Assembly (NCBI GenBank): GCA_031262985.1
Contig: JAISGQ010000002.1
Span: forward strand, 28,155 to 92,154
Direction of reading: 5' to 3'
DNA from: Oscillospiraceae bacterium
Lineage (GTDB): Bacteria > Bacillota > Clostridia > Oscillospirales > Acutalibacteraceae
DNA length: 64,000 bases
In this document: positions 27,530 through 36,342 of the stretch, piece after piece
Layout of the letters: every line of letters begins with the position of its first letter
Position numbering within the stretch: the stretch's first letter is position 1
The notes under the pieces: generated by a model
Seen by the model: the letters and a program-made list of their open reading frames with translations, nothing else
The model's database searches: none
What the model was told of the DNA's origin: nothing
Translations under genes and position numbers: made by a program

Positions 27530-28738
27530 TTACATCCCCTTTCCTAAAGCTTTTTTGTATGCTTTCTCTTCTTTTTTCAGCTTAGCCGCATCCTTGTCAC
27601 GCATGATATAGAAGAGGATTAAGCTGAACATAGCCGTGAACACGAAGAGCATAACTGAAATTGCGGAAGCGATAGCGTAGTTCTTCGAAGCGCCAAGCAG
27701 GTCGGAGATGAGAACAACAACCGTTACAATCTTAGGTCTTGCGAGGAGTAACGAGGATGCGCTACCAGCTATAATCTTCGGGATATCATACATCTGCATA
27801 CCGCCGATGAGCGATGTGACCAATGTATAGAGGAGAATCGGACGAAGCAGAGGAAGTGTAATTCTTCTGAACGTCTGAGATGCGTTCGCGCCGTCAATCT
27901 GTGCTGCCTCATAGAGCGATGGGCTGATACCCAATATACCTGCTATAAGAACGATCATTGTGTTTCCGTACCACATCCAAAAGTTGATGAAGGAAATGAT
28001 ACCTCTTGCCCACCAAGTCTTATCAAAGAAAATGACAGTTCCTGAAGTCTCGTTGTTTATTTGCATTAAGAGCTGCTGGTATTCCTCAGTGCCGGGAACA
28101 AGCGTTGCGAGTTCAGCCTGCGCGTTAGCCGCAAAGCTCTTGTGCAAAGCAATGTTGATAGGTCCCTGCGGATAACCGAATATCGAGAGGAAGAGCATCG
28201 AGATACTCGCCGCTGTGATGATGTTCGGCAGATAGAGCATGAACTTGTAGAAGCCCTGCCCTCTGACTTTTGCTCTGGTGTCCGTAAACCATGCCGCAAG
28301 AAGCAATGAAAGCAATATCTGCGGAATGAAGTTGAGCAACCACATAATCATTGTGTTTCCAAACGCCTCAAAGGTCTCCTTACCTAAGTTCATGTTGCGG
28401 TAAAAAGCTGTTTTTTCGGTATTTGTTAAATTGGGATCGCTTTGTACATTATCTTTGAAATTAAATCCCGTAGCCTCCTGATACCAAGTTGAACCCTGAA
28501 ACAGAGCCTTAAAATTGAAGGTACCGACAAAATTAATCTCAGTAGGCTCGTTTGTGGCAACCTGTGTCAAAGTCCTTGTATAGTCGGTCATCGAGTAGTA
28601 GATTGTCGTCATCAAAGGATAAAATGTAAATGTAAAATAAACGAGGAAAAACGGCAAAATAAAGAAGTAACCATAACGTGAATAGTTAACTTTACCGCGA
28701 CCGCGTTTAATGGTTTTGTTCGAACCAGCACCGGCCAT
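27530..28738 (-). CDS. Carbohydrate ABC permease, MalF type
   Basis: 402 residues. The EAA loop is EAAQIDGANASQTFRRITLP. An unusually long outside region lies between the first and second helices (about residues 55-125), and a second long one near 195-240. The start is ATG 28738, after AAGGAG with 11-nt spacing; a GTG 12 nt upstream overlaps that site. The C-terminal tail is Lys-rich. It pairs with the downstream permease and the upstream binding protein. Confidence 0.88.
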   Translation of the reverse strand: MAGAGSNKTIKRGRGKVNYSRYGYFFILPFFLVYFTFTFYPLMTTIYYSMTDYTRTLTQVATNEPTEINFVGTFNFKALFQGSTWYQEATGFNFKDNVQSDPNLTNTEKTAFYRNMNLGKETFEAFGNTMIMWLLNFIPQILLSLLLAAWFTDTRAKVRGQGFYKFMLYLPNIITAASISMLFLSIFGYPQGPINIALHKSFAANAQAELATLVPGTEEYQQLLMQINNETSGTVIFFDKTWWARGIISFINFWMWYGNTMIVLIAGILGISPSLYEAAQIDGANASQTFRRITLPLLRPILLYTLVTSLIGGMQMYDIPKIIAGSASSLLLARPKIVTVVVLISDLLGASKNYAIASAISVMLFVFTAMFSLILFYIMRDKDAAKLKKEEKAYKKALGKGM

Positions 28739-28889
28739 TTCTTCACACACTCCTTAACAAAAAAATATCAGCAGCCGAACCCAAAATTTCGACCCTGTTT
28801 TTGTAAAAGCAACACGTAAACATACGCTTGCAAGCATACCATACATAAAGGTTACGCGGGGCAGTAGGCTGACAAGCGTATGCTTACCT

Positions 28890-28934
28890 ACCTGTAAAAA
28901 CAACAACAGCGAGGCGAGGAGTCCTCACCCCGCT
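28890..28934 (-). terminator. Partial terminator/processing hairpin between binding-protein and permease genes
   Basis: On the minus strand AGCGGGGTGAGG/CCTCGCCTCGCT forms a near-perfect hairpin (28908-28934) followed by GTTGTTGTTTTTAC. A second inverted repeat CATACGCTTG/CAAGCGTATG lies at about 28823-28881. Such elements commonly let binding protein be made in excess over the permeases. Confidence 0.55.
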
Positions 28935-28999
28935 ATTGCGCCAGTCAATCATGACCAATTTTTAGAAATTTAAGCCAATGTCTAAATTAAAGTTTTAAT

Positions 29000-30316
29000 T
29001 TAGAATACAACTGTAATCTCAGGGAAGCCCTTTGTGATGTCAGCCTTGAACTGCTCCTGAGCAGCTGCAAGCTCTAACTCGCCCTTAGCGTAAGCAGAAA
29101 CTGCCTTGTTGAATGCGTCGTTGATGAGTGTGTCGTAAGCAGACAGAGCAGAAATGTCGATCTTCTTACCAGCCTCAAGGAAAATCTTGTAGTAATCCTG
29201 ACCGCCGAGGAACGCGTTAGCGTTGTTGCCTTCAGCCATGATCTCAGCGATTGCTACTGTGTTGTTGACGTACTCCATCTCAGCAAGAGCAAGCTTCTTC
29301 ATGTTAGCTGTGTCGATGCACATCTGCTCGATAACGAGCTTAGCGATCTCAGGGTACTTAGCTGTCTTAGCGGACATGATGTATGTGCCGCCCCAGTAGT
29401 AAGCCTGAGGACCATCGATAGCATTCCACTTACCTGATGTTCCGCCTGCTTCTGCAGGAGGCATAAGTGTGAAGCGGATGAACCACGGGCAACCGAAGTA
29501 ACCGAGGACAGAACCGTCGCCCATAGAGCCGGTCCAAGCGTCGCCCCAAGGATCCTTCTGACCAACAACATTAGAAGCTAATGCTTCCTTAGCGAAATTG
29601 AACCACCAGTTGACCTTCTCGTCAATCTTAAGCTCATTGTTCTGAACCCAAGGTGTTGAACGCTCGATCTGAACAACCTGCCATACGTCGCCGAGTGAAG
29701 GAACAAGAGTCATAGCACCGTTAGAAGCAGCATAAAGCTCCTTACCTGTAGCCATGAACTTATCCCAGTCAGCAACCTTAGCCTGCATCTCTTCAGATGT
29801 CTTTACGCCGAGATACTGCTCTGCGAGGTCTGTTCTGTAAACGAACTGACCAGGTGTTGCCTGCCATGTGCCAGCAGCAACTGCGCCGCCGTCCCACTTC
29901 TTGGAAATGTCGATTGTGTAGGGGTTAGCGTTAGCGCTGAGAGCAGCTACGTCAACGCCGATTTCTTCCATTGTAGCGATCTGAGCGTTGTTGATGTACT
30001 TCTGAGCATATCCAACGTCAGCAACTAAGAGGTCGATCTGTGTGCCTGCTGCGAGATCCTGATCAAGAACCTTCTGATAGAGACCGTCTGCGTCAGCGTT
30101 GATAACGAATTCCCACTCATAACCCTCGGGAAGTGTTACGTACTTCTGTACGAGACCGGGGAACTCGTCGTTCCAGCCGTAAACTCTAACCTTCTTAGGA
30201 GTTGTGTCCTCTGTGGACTCTGTGGACTCTACGGGCGCCGGATCGCAACCTGCGAAGATCGCAGCAACGAAGAGAACGCTCAGGAGCAATGCAACTACGC
30301 TTCTGAATTTTTTCAT
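29000..30316 (-). CDS. Extracellular sugar-binding lipoprotein
   Basis: 438-residue solute-binding protein of the ABC importer. The lipoprotein signal ends IFAGC (Cys24), followed by a Glu/Ser/Thr-rich tether. The two-lobed family 1 pattern is visible (KVRVYGWNDEFPGL, IDLLVADVGYAQKYI, YYWGGTYIMSAKT). GAGGAGG lies upstream. Codon choice is more uniform than in the neighbours (frequent GTT/GCA codons), which suits high expression. The sugar cannot be named. Confidence 0.88.
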   Translation of the reverse strand: MKKFRSVVALLLSVLFVAAIFAGCDPAPVESTESTEDTTPKKVRVYGWNDEFPGLVQKYVTLPEGYEWEFVINADADGLYQKVLDQDLAAGTQIDLLVADVGYAQKYINNAQIATMEEIGVDVAALSANANPYTIDISKKWDGGAVAAGTWQATPGQFVYRTDLAEQYLGVKTSEEMQAKVADWDKFMATGKELYAASNGAMTLVPSLGDVWQVVQIERSTPWVQNNELKIDEKVNWWFNFAKEALASNVVGQKDPWGDAWTGSMGDGSVLGYFGCPWFIRFTLMPPAEAGGTSGKWNAIDGPQAYYWGGTYIMSAKTAKYPEIAKLVIEQMCIDTANMKKLALAEMEYVNNTVAIAEIMAEGNNANAFLGGQDYYKIFLEAGKKIDISALSAYDTLINDAFNKAVSAYAKGELELAAAQEQFKADITKGFPEITVVF

Positions 30317-30446
30317 GTGATTTTTTTCCTCCTCTAAAATATGACTGTATTTTGGCTAACATCCTTGCCACCTTCAAAGAGCTATACGGATCACCACTCC
30401 TTACAGCACTCCTCCGGTCAACTCAGATGTCTTACCCTAATTTGGG

Positions 30447-30466
30447 GCGTCTTATGTTTAAGACGC
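30447..30466 (-). promoter_or_regulatory. Leader stem-loop of the binding-protein mRNA
   Basis: GCGTCTTA/TAAGACGC, a perfect 8-bp stem in a leader of about 170 nt. It does not match any riboswitch I recognise. Confidence 0.4.
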
Positions 30467-30497
30467 AGTTCGCGGAGCACTCCCCCGCTTCGGTTAA

Positions 30498-30526
30498 ATA
30501 TTAACATACTATTACCGCAAAATCAA
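30498..30526 (-). promoter_or_regulatory. Promoter of the sugar ABC operon
   Basis: TTGATT, 17-bp spacer, TAATAT on the minus strand, giving a leader of about 170 nt. No catabolite-response element was confidently seen. Confidence 0.7.
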
Positions 30527-30845
30527 CTGTTTTTTAAAAAATTTTCAACTTTTTTGCGGCTAATTGTGAGAATCGACTAAATCCACACTCTTTACCTATG
30601 CCGCGTTCCTCAGTTACACACACTCAGTATTTCCTTCTTGAACTGAATTATAACATCATAAGAACATTTTTTTAACTGCGTTTTAAAAGTCTGTGTACAT
30701 TATAGCCTGTCCCGTCTGTAATTTCAATAACCATTTGGATTTTCAAATCAAGTTCTGCATTTTCACCTTAATTTCAGCGGCGCAATTGTGCAACTTGACT
30801 AAAAGCTTGTTGTATGCCGAAAGCCCGAACACAAGATACAGATTC
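30527..30845. other. Intergenic region with no recognised feature
   Basis: About 320 bp upstream of the sugar operon promoter and downstream of smpB. No gene, terminator or tmRNA-like fold was identified; the sequence is AT-rich. Confidence 0.4.
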
Positions 30846-31316
30846 TCATTGATTCCTGCTTTTGATGGCGCGTTCGATTTCGCGCTTGGAGTCACGCGCC
30901 GCCGTCGCCTCGCGCTTGTCGTAATTCTTCTTGCCCTTGCAAAGCCCTAACTGCACCTTCACGAGTGAGCCCTTGAAGTAGAGTGAAAGCGGCACGAGTG
31001 CCATTCCGTCCTGCTTGACGTAGGCGTTGAGGCGTGCTATCTCCTTTTTGTGAAGGAGCAGCCGGCGTTCGCGAAGGGGGTCTTTGTTGAATATGTTGCC
31101 CTGCTCGTAGGGCGATATGTGCATACCCTTGAGGAGCATTTCGCCGTTCTGCACGGAGCACCACGCCTCCTTGAGGTTTGCCCTGCCCTGCCTGAGAGAT
31201 TTCACCTCTGTGCCGCAAAGCTCGATTCCCGCCTCTATCGTCTCCTCCACGTAGTAGTCGTGGTACGCCTTTCGGTTTTGGGCTATCGTTCTGTCCTGCT
31301 TTTTCTTGTCCGCCAT
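30846..31316 (-). CDS. smpB: SsrA-binding protein SmpB
   Basis: 156 residues; binds tmRNA and brings it to stalled ribosomes in trans-translation. The frame shows the family core [37 protein letters not shown] and a basic tail ([20 protein letters not shown]). The ssrA RNA itself was not found in the adjacent intergenic DNA. It directly follows the GtrA-like gene (2-nt gap), so the two are probably cotranscribed. Confidence 0.95.
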   Translation of the reverse strand: MADKKKQDRTIAQNRKAYHDYYVEETIEAGIELCGTEVKSLRQGRANLKEAWCSVQNGEMLLKGMHISPYEQGNIFNKDPLRERRLLLHKKEIARLNAYVKQDGMALVPLSLYFKGSLVKVQLGLCKGKKNYDKREATAARDSKREIERAIKSRNQ

Positions 31317-31318
31317 TT

Positions 31319-31846
31319 TTATTCGCCTCCCTCGTCGTTGCCGCCGCCCTGATTACTGCTCCTCTTCTTCTTCCTGCCTTGCTTTTTGTTGAACACAAAA
31401 AGGCGGCTGAGTGCGAAATTCAGCACGAATGTGACGGGGTAGACAATCCATATCGCTATGCGTTCGTCGATGCCCGCCACGTGGACTATAATATAGATAA
31501 CAACCGAACCTATCGCCAGCGTCACGCTCTGTATTCCCGTGAATTTAAGAAGGCTGGGGAGCAGGCGTGCCTTCTCCTTTCTGGAACTGCCCTCAATCCA
31601 GTTGAGTATGAATATGAGGAAGACCGAGAAGTACTGGCTTATGAGGTAGGCGAAATTGGCGTGCATTATGGGAATAAGCGCGTAGTACATGAGAGTGCCC
31701 ACAATCGTGCCGAAGCCCGTAATGAGGGAGTACAGCGCGAAGCCTATGGTTTCGGGGTGAGTGATGGAGCGTTTAGCCGTCTTTCTGAACCCCTTTTTTT
31801 TGATTGATGTCAAAAACCTGTCTAAGAGATTTCTTGATTTTCCCAT
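31319..31846 (-). CDS. GtrA-like four-helix membrane protein
   Basis: 175 residues with four hydrophobic segments (about 35-60, 65-85, 108-130, 135-155) and the GtrA/DPMS_TM pattern ([37 protein letters not shown]), then a basic tail. GtrA-like proteins are thought to move lipid-linked sugars; the role here is inferred from the family only. GGAGGTTTTTC precedes the ATG. Confidence 0.7.
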   Translation of the reverse strand: MGKSRNLLDRFLTSIKKKGFRKTAKRSITHPETIGFALYSLITGFGTIVGTLMYYALIPIMHANFAYLISQYFSVFLIFILNWIEGSSRKEKARLLPSLLKFTGIQSVTLAIGSVVIYIIVHVAGIDERIAIWIVYPVTFVLNFALSRLFVFNKKQGRKKKRSSNQGGGNDEGGE

Positions 31847-31895
31847 GAAAAACCTCCGTGCCGCATATGATTATATGATTTATACTGCGGAGCAA

Positions 31896-32495
31896 CTACA
31901 TCTCACTGCGTCCCTCTATCGCCCGTTTGAGCGTGATTTCGTCGGCGTATTCGAGGTCGCCGCCGACGGGGATTCCGTAGGCAAGCCGCGTTACGGAAAC
32001 TCCCAGCGGCTTTAGAAGACGGCTTATGTACATAGCGGTCGTCTCCCCCTCCGCCGTGGGGTTTGTAGCCATGATTACTTCCTTGACCTCGCCCGACTTC
32101 ATCCGCTCCACAAGCTCCCTGATTTTCAGATGCTCCGGTCCTACTCCGTCCATGGGAGAAAGGCAGCCGTGGAGTACATGATACGCGGCGTTAAACTCGC
32201 GTGTGCGTTCGAGTGCGAACACGTCGCGGGGGTCTTCCACTACGCATATTATGCTCCTGTCGCGGGTGGCGTCTGCACACACCGAACACACCTCGCGGTC
32301 GGTGAGGTTGCAGCACACGGAGCAGTATTTGATTTTCTCATGCGCTTCGGTTATCGCGTTTGCGAATGCGTTCGCCGACTCCCTCGGCAGATGGAGAATG
32401 TGGAGTGCAAGCCTCTGCGCCGTCTTGTGTCCGATACCCGGGAGCGACTCAAACTGTTCTATAAGCCTCGAGAGAGGCACTATGCTGTATGCCAT
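31896..32495 (-). CDS. recR: Recombination protein RecR
   Basis: 199 residues, normal length. The helix-hairpin-helix is [13 protein letters not shown], the zinc finger is CSVCCN with CSVC, and the Toprim domain starts ICVVEDPRD. Works with RecO/RecF in gap repair. It begins 4 nt after ybaB, and the dnaX-ybaB-recR order is classic. Confidence 0.95.
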   Translation of the reverse strand: MAYSIVPLSRLIEQFESLPGIGHKTAQRLALHILHLPRESANAFANAITEAHEKIKYCSVCCNLTDREVCSVCADATRDRSIICVVEDPRDVFALERTREFNAAYHVLHGCLSPMDGVGPEHLKIRELVERMKSGEVKEVIMATNPTAEGETTAMYISRLLKPLGVSVTRLAYGIPVGGDLEYADEITLKRAIEGRSEM

Positions 32496-32498
32496 GCT

Positions 32499-32849
32499 TT
32501 AGAATAAGCCAGGGATTGTCAGTCCGTTTGTGAGAGGACCTAACTTCTCCTGCTTCTCCTCGTTCGCCTGTCTGAACGCCTCGTTGAGAGCCGCGACAAT
32601 GAGGTCGCCGAGCATTTCACGCTCCTCGAGGTCTACTACCTCGGGCTGCATATCTATGCTCTTTATTTCGAGCGCGCCGTTGATTACTACTGAAACTGCG
32701 TTGCCGCCTGCACTCGCCGTGTACTCCTTCTCATCGAGCTCCGCGGTGATACGCTCCATTTCCTCCTGCATCTTCTGTGCCTGACGGGCGAGGGAGTTCA
32801 TGTTGTTAGGCGCGCCGCCTCCGTAACCCTGCGGTAATCTTGATTTCAT
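32499..32849 (-). CDS. YbaB/EbfC nucleoid-associated protein
   Basis: 116 residues; small DNA-binding protein. Family core: NSLARQAQKMQEEMERI, then TASAGGNAVSVVINGALEI, DLIVAALNEAF. It has the extended Gly-rich amino end seen in Firmicutes. It is cotranscribed with recR and lies downstream of dnaX across the repeat element at 33.0 kb. Confidence 0.92.
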   Translation of the reverse strand: MKSRLPQGYGGGAPNNMNSLARQAQKMQEEMERITAELDEKEYTASAGGNAVSVVINGALEIKSIDMQPEVVDLEEREMLGDLIVAALNEAFRQANEEKQEKLGPLTNGLTIPGLF

Positions 32850-32929
32850 TTGAAAAACATCCTTTCATTGTTATGTGGTTTATATTTTAATTTATGACTT
32901 GGTGATTGTTGATAGTGTACGAATTAACT

Positions 32930-33018
32930 GCGGGAGGGGAAACTACGGGAGGTGAGTTTTCCTAACTCTGCTCTCAGTAACCTACGCAAAATGAGTGGGA
33001 GGTAAGTTTTCCTAACGG
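32930..33018. repeat. Short direct repeats before the hairpin element
   Basis: GGGAGGTGAGTTTTCCTAAC (about 32948) and GGGAGGTAAGTTTTCCTAAC (about 32998) recur about 50 bp apart next to the multi-hairpin element. Confidence 0.5.
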
Positions 33019-33021
33019 GGA

Positions 33022-33240
33022 TGCCCTATAGGTCGCTCGGCGACCTATACAGGGGAACCCCCGACGAGGGTTCCCCTGCGGAAAAATGTCCTTAGGGACA
33101 TTTTTTCCTACCCCCTCCTGCGTTTTTCTGACGATAAAAGAGTTTCGCTCTCTGCGGAGAGCGACTTAGGGTGCTACCCTAAGAACCCGCAAGCCTTTGA
33201 GAAAGGCTTGACCTAAACTTTAACTCTTTGGCAACAGATT
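33022..33240 (+). repeat. Multi-hairpin dispersed element, copy 1 (possible structured RNA)
   Basis: Consecutive perfect or near-perfect hairpins: TATAGGTCGC/GCGACCTATA (33027-33049); CAGGGGAACCC/GGGTTCCCCTG (33050-33078); AAAAATGTCC/GGACATTTTT (33082-33105); CGCTCTC/GAGAGCG (33146-33163); CTTAGGGT/ACCCTAAG (33165-33183); CAAGCCTTT/AAAGGCTTG (33190-33210). The linker CTGCGTTTTTCTGACGATAA (33118-33137) is identical in the second copy at 53.1 kb. No open frame of note. It lies between dnaX and ybaB. Confidence 0.8.
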
Positions 33241-33244
33241 GTAG

Positions 33245-34855
33245 TTATGTGTTAGTGTCCGTGTCCGTGTCCGTCAATCCCGACTGTATCACGCGCTTTT
33301 TCAGCACCTCGGAGAGATTCTCCTCCCCCGCCGCCGCCGAGGAGGACGGTCTGTACGGTCCGAATTTGTACACCCTGCCGCACACCGAGGAGATAACATC
33401 CCTGAGCGCACTCTTTACTGCCGGCTGTCTGAGTAAATCCACACTGAATTGGTTACAGTCAATCAGTATATACTCGTCGCTCACATACCCCGCCGAGCCG
33501 CTGAGTGCCGCCACAAGCATGGGGTTATTCGCCTTTTCGAGTGCGAGCAATATCTCGCTCCACTGAGCGAACGGTACGGCGCGGTCACTCAGCTCCTCCG
33601 CCGTGCTTTTCGCTATAGGAGGAGTTACCGCCGCTCCCGCCGCCTTATTCTGAGCGGCAGGAGGAGCTGTTCGCACTCCGTCGCGCAGTTTCTTCTCCAG
33701 CTCCGACACGCGCCTGCCGAGTGCCTCCAGAAGTTCGGAGGAGTTGTCCGCGCCGCCGCTGTCCTGCTCCTTCGAAAGCTTCGAGGCGGCAGAAACGAGG
33801 CACATCTCCATCTCCACCCTGCGGTTAGAGCCGCGACCCATCTTCTCAAGCGCGGAGGATAGCAGGTCAATGAGCAGAAGGCTCTCAGAGAGCGAGTAGC
33901 TCTCCGCCTCCTCACGCAGACGTTCCAGCTCCGCTGTCGGTGCGGTGAGGAGAAGCTCCGGCTTTTTGACCGTCTTGATTATCATAATGCTCCTGAAATG
34001 GGCTATCAACTCGTCACACAATCGGAGCATATCCTTCGACTGCGAGTAGAGAGCGGCTATCTGCTCCATTATTTCGGCGGTACTGCCTTTCCTTATATAC
34101 TCTGAAAGTGTCAATATATGCTCAGCACCCGAAAGCCCCGCGACTGCCGATACAAGCTCCTCCGTAACGTCCTCTCCTCTGCCCAAACATTGGTCAAGAA
34201 GTGACACCGCATCTCTCATTCCTCCGTCGGAGAGCTTGGCTATGAGCATTGCCGCCGCGTCGGTTATGCTCCCGCCCTCCGCCTCTGTGATAAATTGCAG
34301 GCGTTTGGCTATGTCCTCCGGCGCGATTCTCCTGAAATTGAGCCGCTGACAGCGCGAGAGGACGGTGGCGGGGATTTTGTGCGACTCGGTTGTGGCGAGT
34401 ATGAATATGACATAGGAGGGCGGCTCCTCCAGCGTTTTGAGAAGGGCGTTGAACGCGCTGGGAGAGAGCATATGCACCTCATCTATTATATATACGAGAT
34501 ATTTGCACACCTGCGGCTTGAAGTTGACCTTGTCGCGGAGCATACGTATGTCGTCCACTCCGTTGTTGGAGGCGGCGTCCATCTCCACAACGTCGATTAT
34601 GCTCTCGCTGTCTATACCGCGGCAAATTTCGCACTCGTTGCAGGGGTTGCCCTTAACGGGGTGAAGGCAGTTGACCGCCTTTGCCAGAATCTTGGCACAT
34701 GAGGTTTTCCCCGTTCCCCTTGAGCCTGTGAACAGATAGGCGTGGGAAATCCTGTCGGATATAATGGAGTTCATGAGCAGTGACGTTACCTGCGGCTGAC
34801 CGTACACATCGAGAAATGTGCGCGATCTCCATTTTCTGTATAGAACCTGATACAT
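33245..34855 (-). CDS. dnaX: DNA polymerase III subunits gamma/tau
   Basis: 536-residue clamp-loader ATPase. Walker A is GSRGTGKTSC, the zinc ligands are CLHP...CNECEIC, Walker B is YIIDEVHML and sensor 1 is LATTESHKIP. The tau-like C-terminal part is about 180 residues. The stop is preceded by a (GT/AC-type) hexamer run encoding TDTDTDTNT, an unstable microsatellite. It is transcribed from the promoter that also makes the SRP RNA upstream. Confidence 0.94.
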   Translation of the reverse strand: MYQVLYRKWRSRTFLDVYGQPQVTSLLMNSIISDRISHAYLFTGSRGTGKTSCAKILAKAVNCLHPVKGNPCNECEICRGIDSESIIDVVEMDAASNNGVDDIRMLRDKVNFKPQVCKYLVYIIDEVHMLSPSAFNALLKTLEEPPSYVIFILATTESHKIPATVLSRCQRLNFRRIAPEDIAKRLQFITEAEGGSITDAAAMLIAKLSDGGMRDAVSLLDQCLGRGEDVTEELVSAVAGLSGAEHILTLSEYIRKGSTAEIMEQIAALYSQSKDMLRLCDELIAHFRSIMIIKTVKKPELLLTAPTAELERLREEAESYSLSESLLLIDLLSSALEKMGRGSNRRVEMEMCLVSAASKLSKEQDSGGADNSSELLEALGRRVSELEKKLRDGVRTAPPAAQNKAAGAAVTPPIAKSTAEELSDRAVPFAQWSEILLALEKANNPMLVAALSGSAGYVSDEYILIDCNQFSVDLLRQPAVKSALRDVISSVCGRVYKFGPYRPSSSAAAGEENLSEVLKKRVIQSGLTDTDTDTNT

Positions 34856-34957
34856 CCTGCTTTCCTCCCTTAGCTATAATCTCATAATTTAGTCACAATA
34901 GCAATATGAGCCGAGATTCACTCTCAGCCCATTTGATACTGCTTCGCACTTAAAACT

Positions 34958-35093
34958 CCTGCACATTGATACACGAATATCGGACTGACTACGCACCCGA
35001 AAAATAGCCGCTTAATGCTGCTCGGTTCCCCGCCTGACATGGTTCACGGTTTTCCGTCACACAGGGTCCGATATTCGCATATCGGTATGCAGG
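34958..35093 (-). ncRNA. ffs: Signal recognition particle RNA (small bacterial type)
   Basis: The minus strand holds the S-domain signature GTGAACCATGTCAGG, a GGAA tetraloop closed by CGG/CCG, then GAGCAGCATTAAG. The flanks pair as a long helix: CCTGCATACCGATA with TATCAATGTGCAGG and AATATCGGAC with GTCCGATATT. About 136 nt. It lies just upstream of dnaX, the usual place in Firmicutes, behind a near-consensus promoter. Exact ends are estimated from the helix. Confidence 0.88.
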
Positions 35094-35159
35094 ATAATAA
35101 ATATAGGTATAGGTTCTGAGATACCATCTGTAAGCCTTACTCTCTCTAAACCGTTGGTC

Positions 35160-35188
35160 ATTATATCATAAATAAAACACAATTTCAA
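35160..35188 (-). promoter_or_regulatory. Promoter of ffs-dnaX unit
   Basis: TTGAAA, 17-bp spacer, TATAAT on the minus strand, about 65 nt before the SRP RNA core helix. A strong match to the SigA consensus, as expected for a stable RNA. Confidence 0.85.
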
Positions 35189-35239
35189 TAGGAAAATTGT
35201 AAACCGGGAGTAAACGATAGAAATTCTCGAATAAATCTC

Positions 35240-35270
35240 TTGACAATCCCCTTGGAGGTTGGCTTACAAT
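35240..35270 (+). promoter_or_regulatory. MerR-type promoter with 19-bp spacer
   Basis: TTGACA and TACAAT are separated by 19 bp, the over-long spacer typical of MerR-regulated promoters. An imperfect dyad AATCCCC/GGAGGTT sits inside the spacer. It drives the MerR gene itself. Confidence 0.75.
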
Positions 35271-35289
35271 AGTGTCGGAGGTGATGATC

Positions 35290-36141
35290 ATGTTCATCAA
35301 AGAAGCCTGTGCCAAAACAGGTCTCACAAAAAAAGCCATCGAATATTATGAAGCCTGCGGACTCATCCGCCCCAAGCATGAAGAAAACGGCTATCGAATT
35401 TACGGCGATGCGGAATTGTCCGTGCTGGAGCAAATTTCCGCGCTCCGTACGCTTGACGTGAGTGTCTCGGATATTAAGGTCATTCTTATGAGTTCTGATT
35501 CCAACAAGACATTTGCTGATTGCAGGCGCAAGCTGGACGCGAAAATAGCCAAAGCGGAGTTGCAAAGCAAATGGCTTGAAGAACTTGCTTCCGGGCTTTC
35601 GCTCGAAACATCATCCGAAGCGATTCGTTCCGCTTTTGCCGCTTATGACACAATTGGTGAGGGTTTAGAGTGTGCATTCCCCGGCAGTTTGGGTGCATTT
35701 ATGTCGTGGCATTTTGGTCAGTTCCTCGGCGGCAAAATCGAAACCGACGAGCAAAAGAAAGCCTATCAAAACATCGTTCGCTGGCTTGATGATCTGCCTG
35801 AAATGACCATCCCCGACGAACTACTGCCTCTATTGGAGATTCCGATTGACACTTCTAAAGCTACAGAGGCACTGAACACCGCAATGGACAATCCGGAAAA
35901 ATGGATTAGGGACTCAGGCAAAATGATAGAGTCATATCGTAAATTCCTTAACTCTGCGGAATACGCCGCGTCACCGGCTTGCCGCCTAAAAGAACTCCTT
36001 ATAGAGTTCCAGAGACAAAACGGCTACGAAGAAGTTTTTCTCGCCAATATGGAGATTATCAGTCCAGCTTATCGAGAATATCGGCGAAAGCTTCGTGAGG
36101 CAAATGAAATGTTTCTTAATGCGCATCCGGAGTTCACGTAG
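35290..36141 (+). CDS. MerR-family transcription regulator
   Basis: 283 residues. The N-terminal winged helix (MFIKEACAKTGLTKKAIEYY...NGYRIY) is followed by a dimer helix. A C-terminal domain of about 170 residues has no Cys metal motif, so an organic effector or protein ligand is more likely than a metal. The start is ATG 35290 with GGAGGTG 6 nt before; upstream in-frame GTG and ATG codons sit in or against that site. The 19-bp-spacer promoter implies self-regulation. No co-directed target gene follows; a terminator lies 86 bp after the stop. Confidence 0.85.
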   Translation: MFIKEACAKTGLTKKAIEYYEACGLIRPKHEENGYRIYGDAELSVLEQISALRTLDVSVSDIKVILMSSDSNKTFADCRRKLDAKIAKAELQSKWLEELASGLSLETSSEAIRSAFAAYDTIGEGLECAFPGSLGAFMSWHFGQFLGGKIETDEQKKAYQNIVRWLDDLPEMTIPDELLPLLEIPIDTSKATEALNTAMDNPEKWIRDSGKMIESYRKFLNSAEYAASPACRLKELLIEFQRQNGYEEVFLANMEIISPAYREYRRKLREANEMFLNAHPEFT

Positions 36142-36226
36142 TAGTTACTCTACGCCGTGATTGTATGTCGGAGCAGAACCCCGAACCCCTGACTGTAGGG
36201 CTGTCACTTGTAAACCGTCACAACAA

Positions 36227-36257
36227 ACCCGTTGCAGGAGTGTATCCTGCAACGGGT
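36227..36257. terminator. Bidirectional terminator between merR and rny
   Basis: Perfect 13-bp stem ACCCGTTGCAGGA/TCCTGCAACGGGT with a GTGTA loop, followed by AAATTTT on the plus strand. Confidence 0.75.
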
Positions 36258-36342
36258 AAATTTTCGCAATTTGATTGGTTTTCGCCCGCAAAACGGAGTG
36301 ACAGAGATTGGTGAGTTCTCGCATCTCTCCTTCTTGCGCAAA

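Noticed and set aside
30317..30845. tmRNA gene near smpB
   Set aside because: No tRNA-Ala-like ends, tag peptide frame or pseudoknot-like stems were found in the gap.
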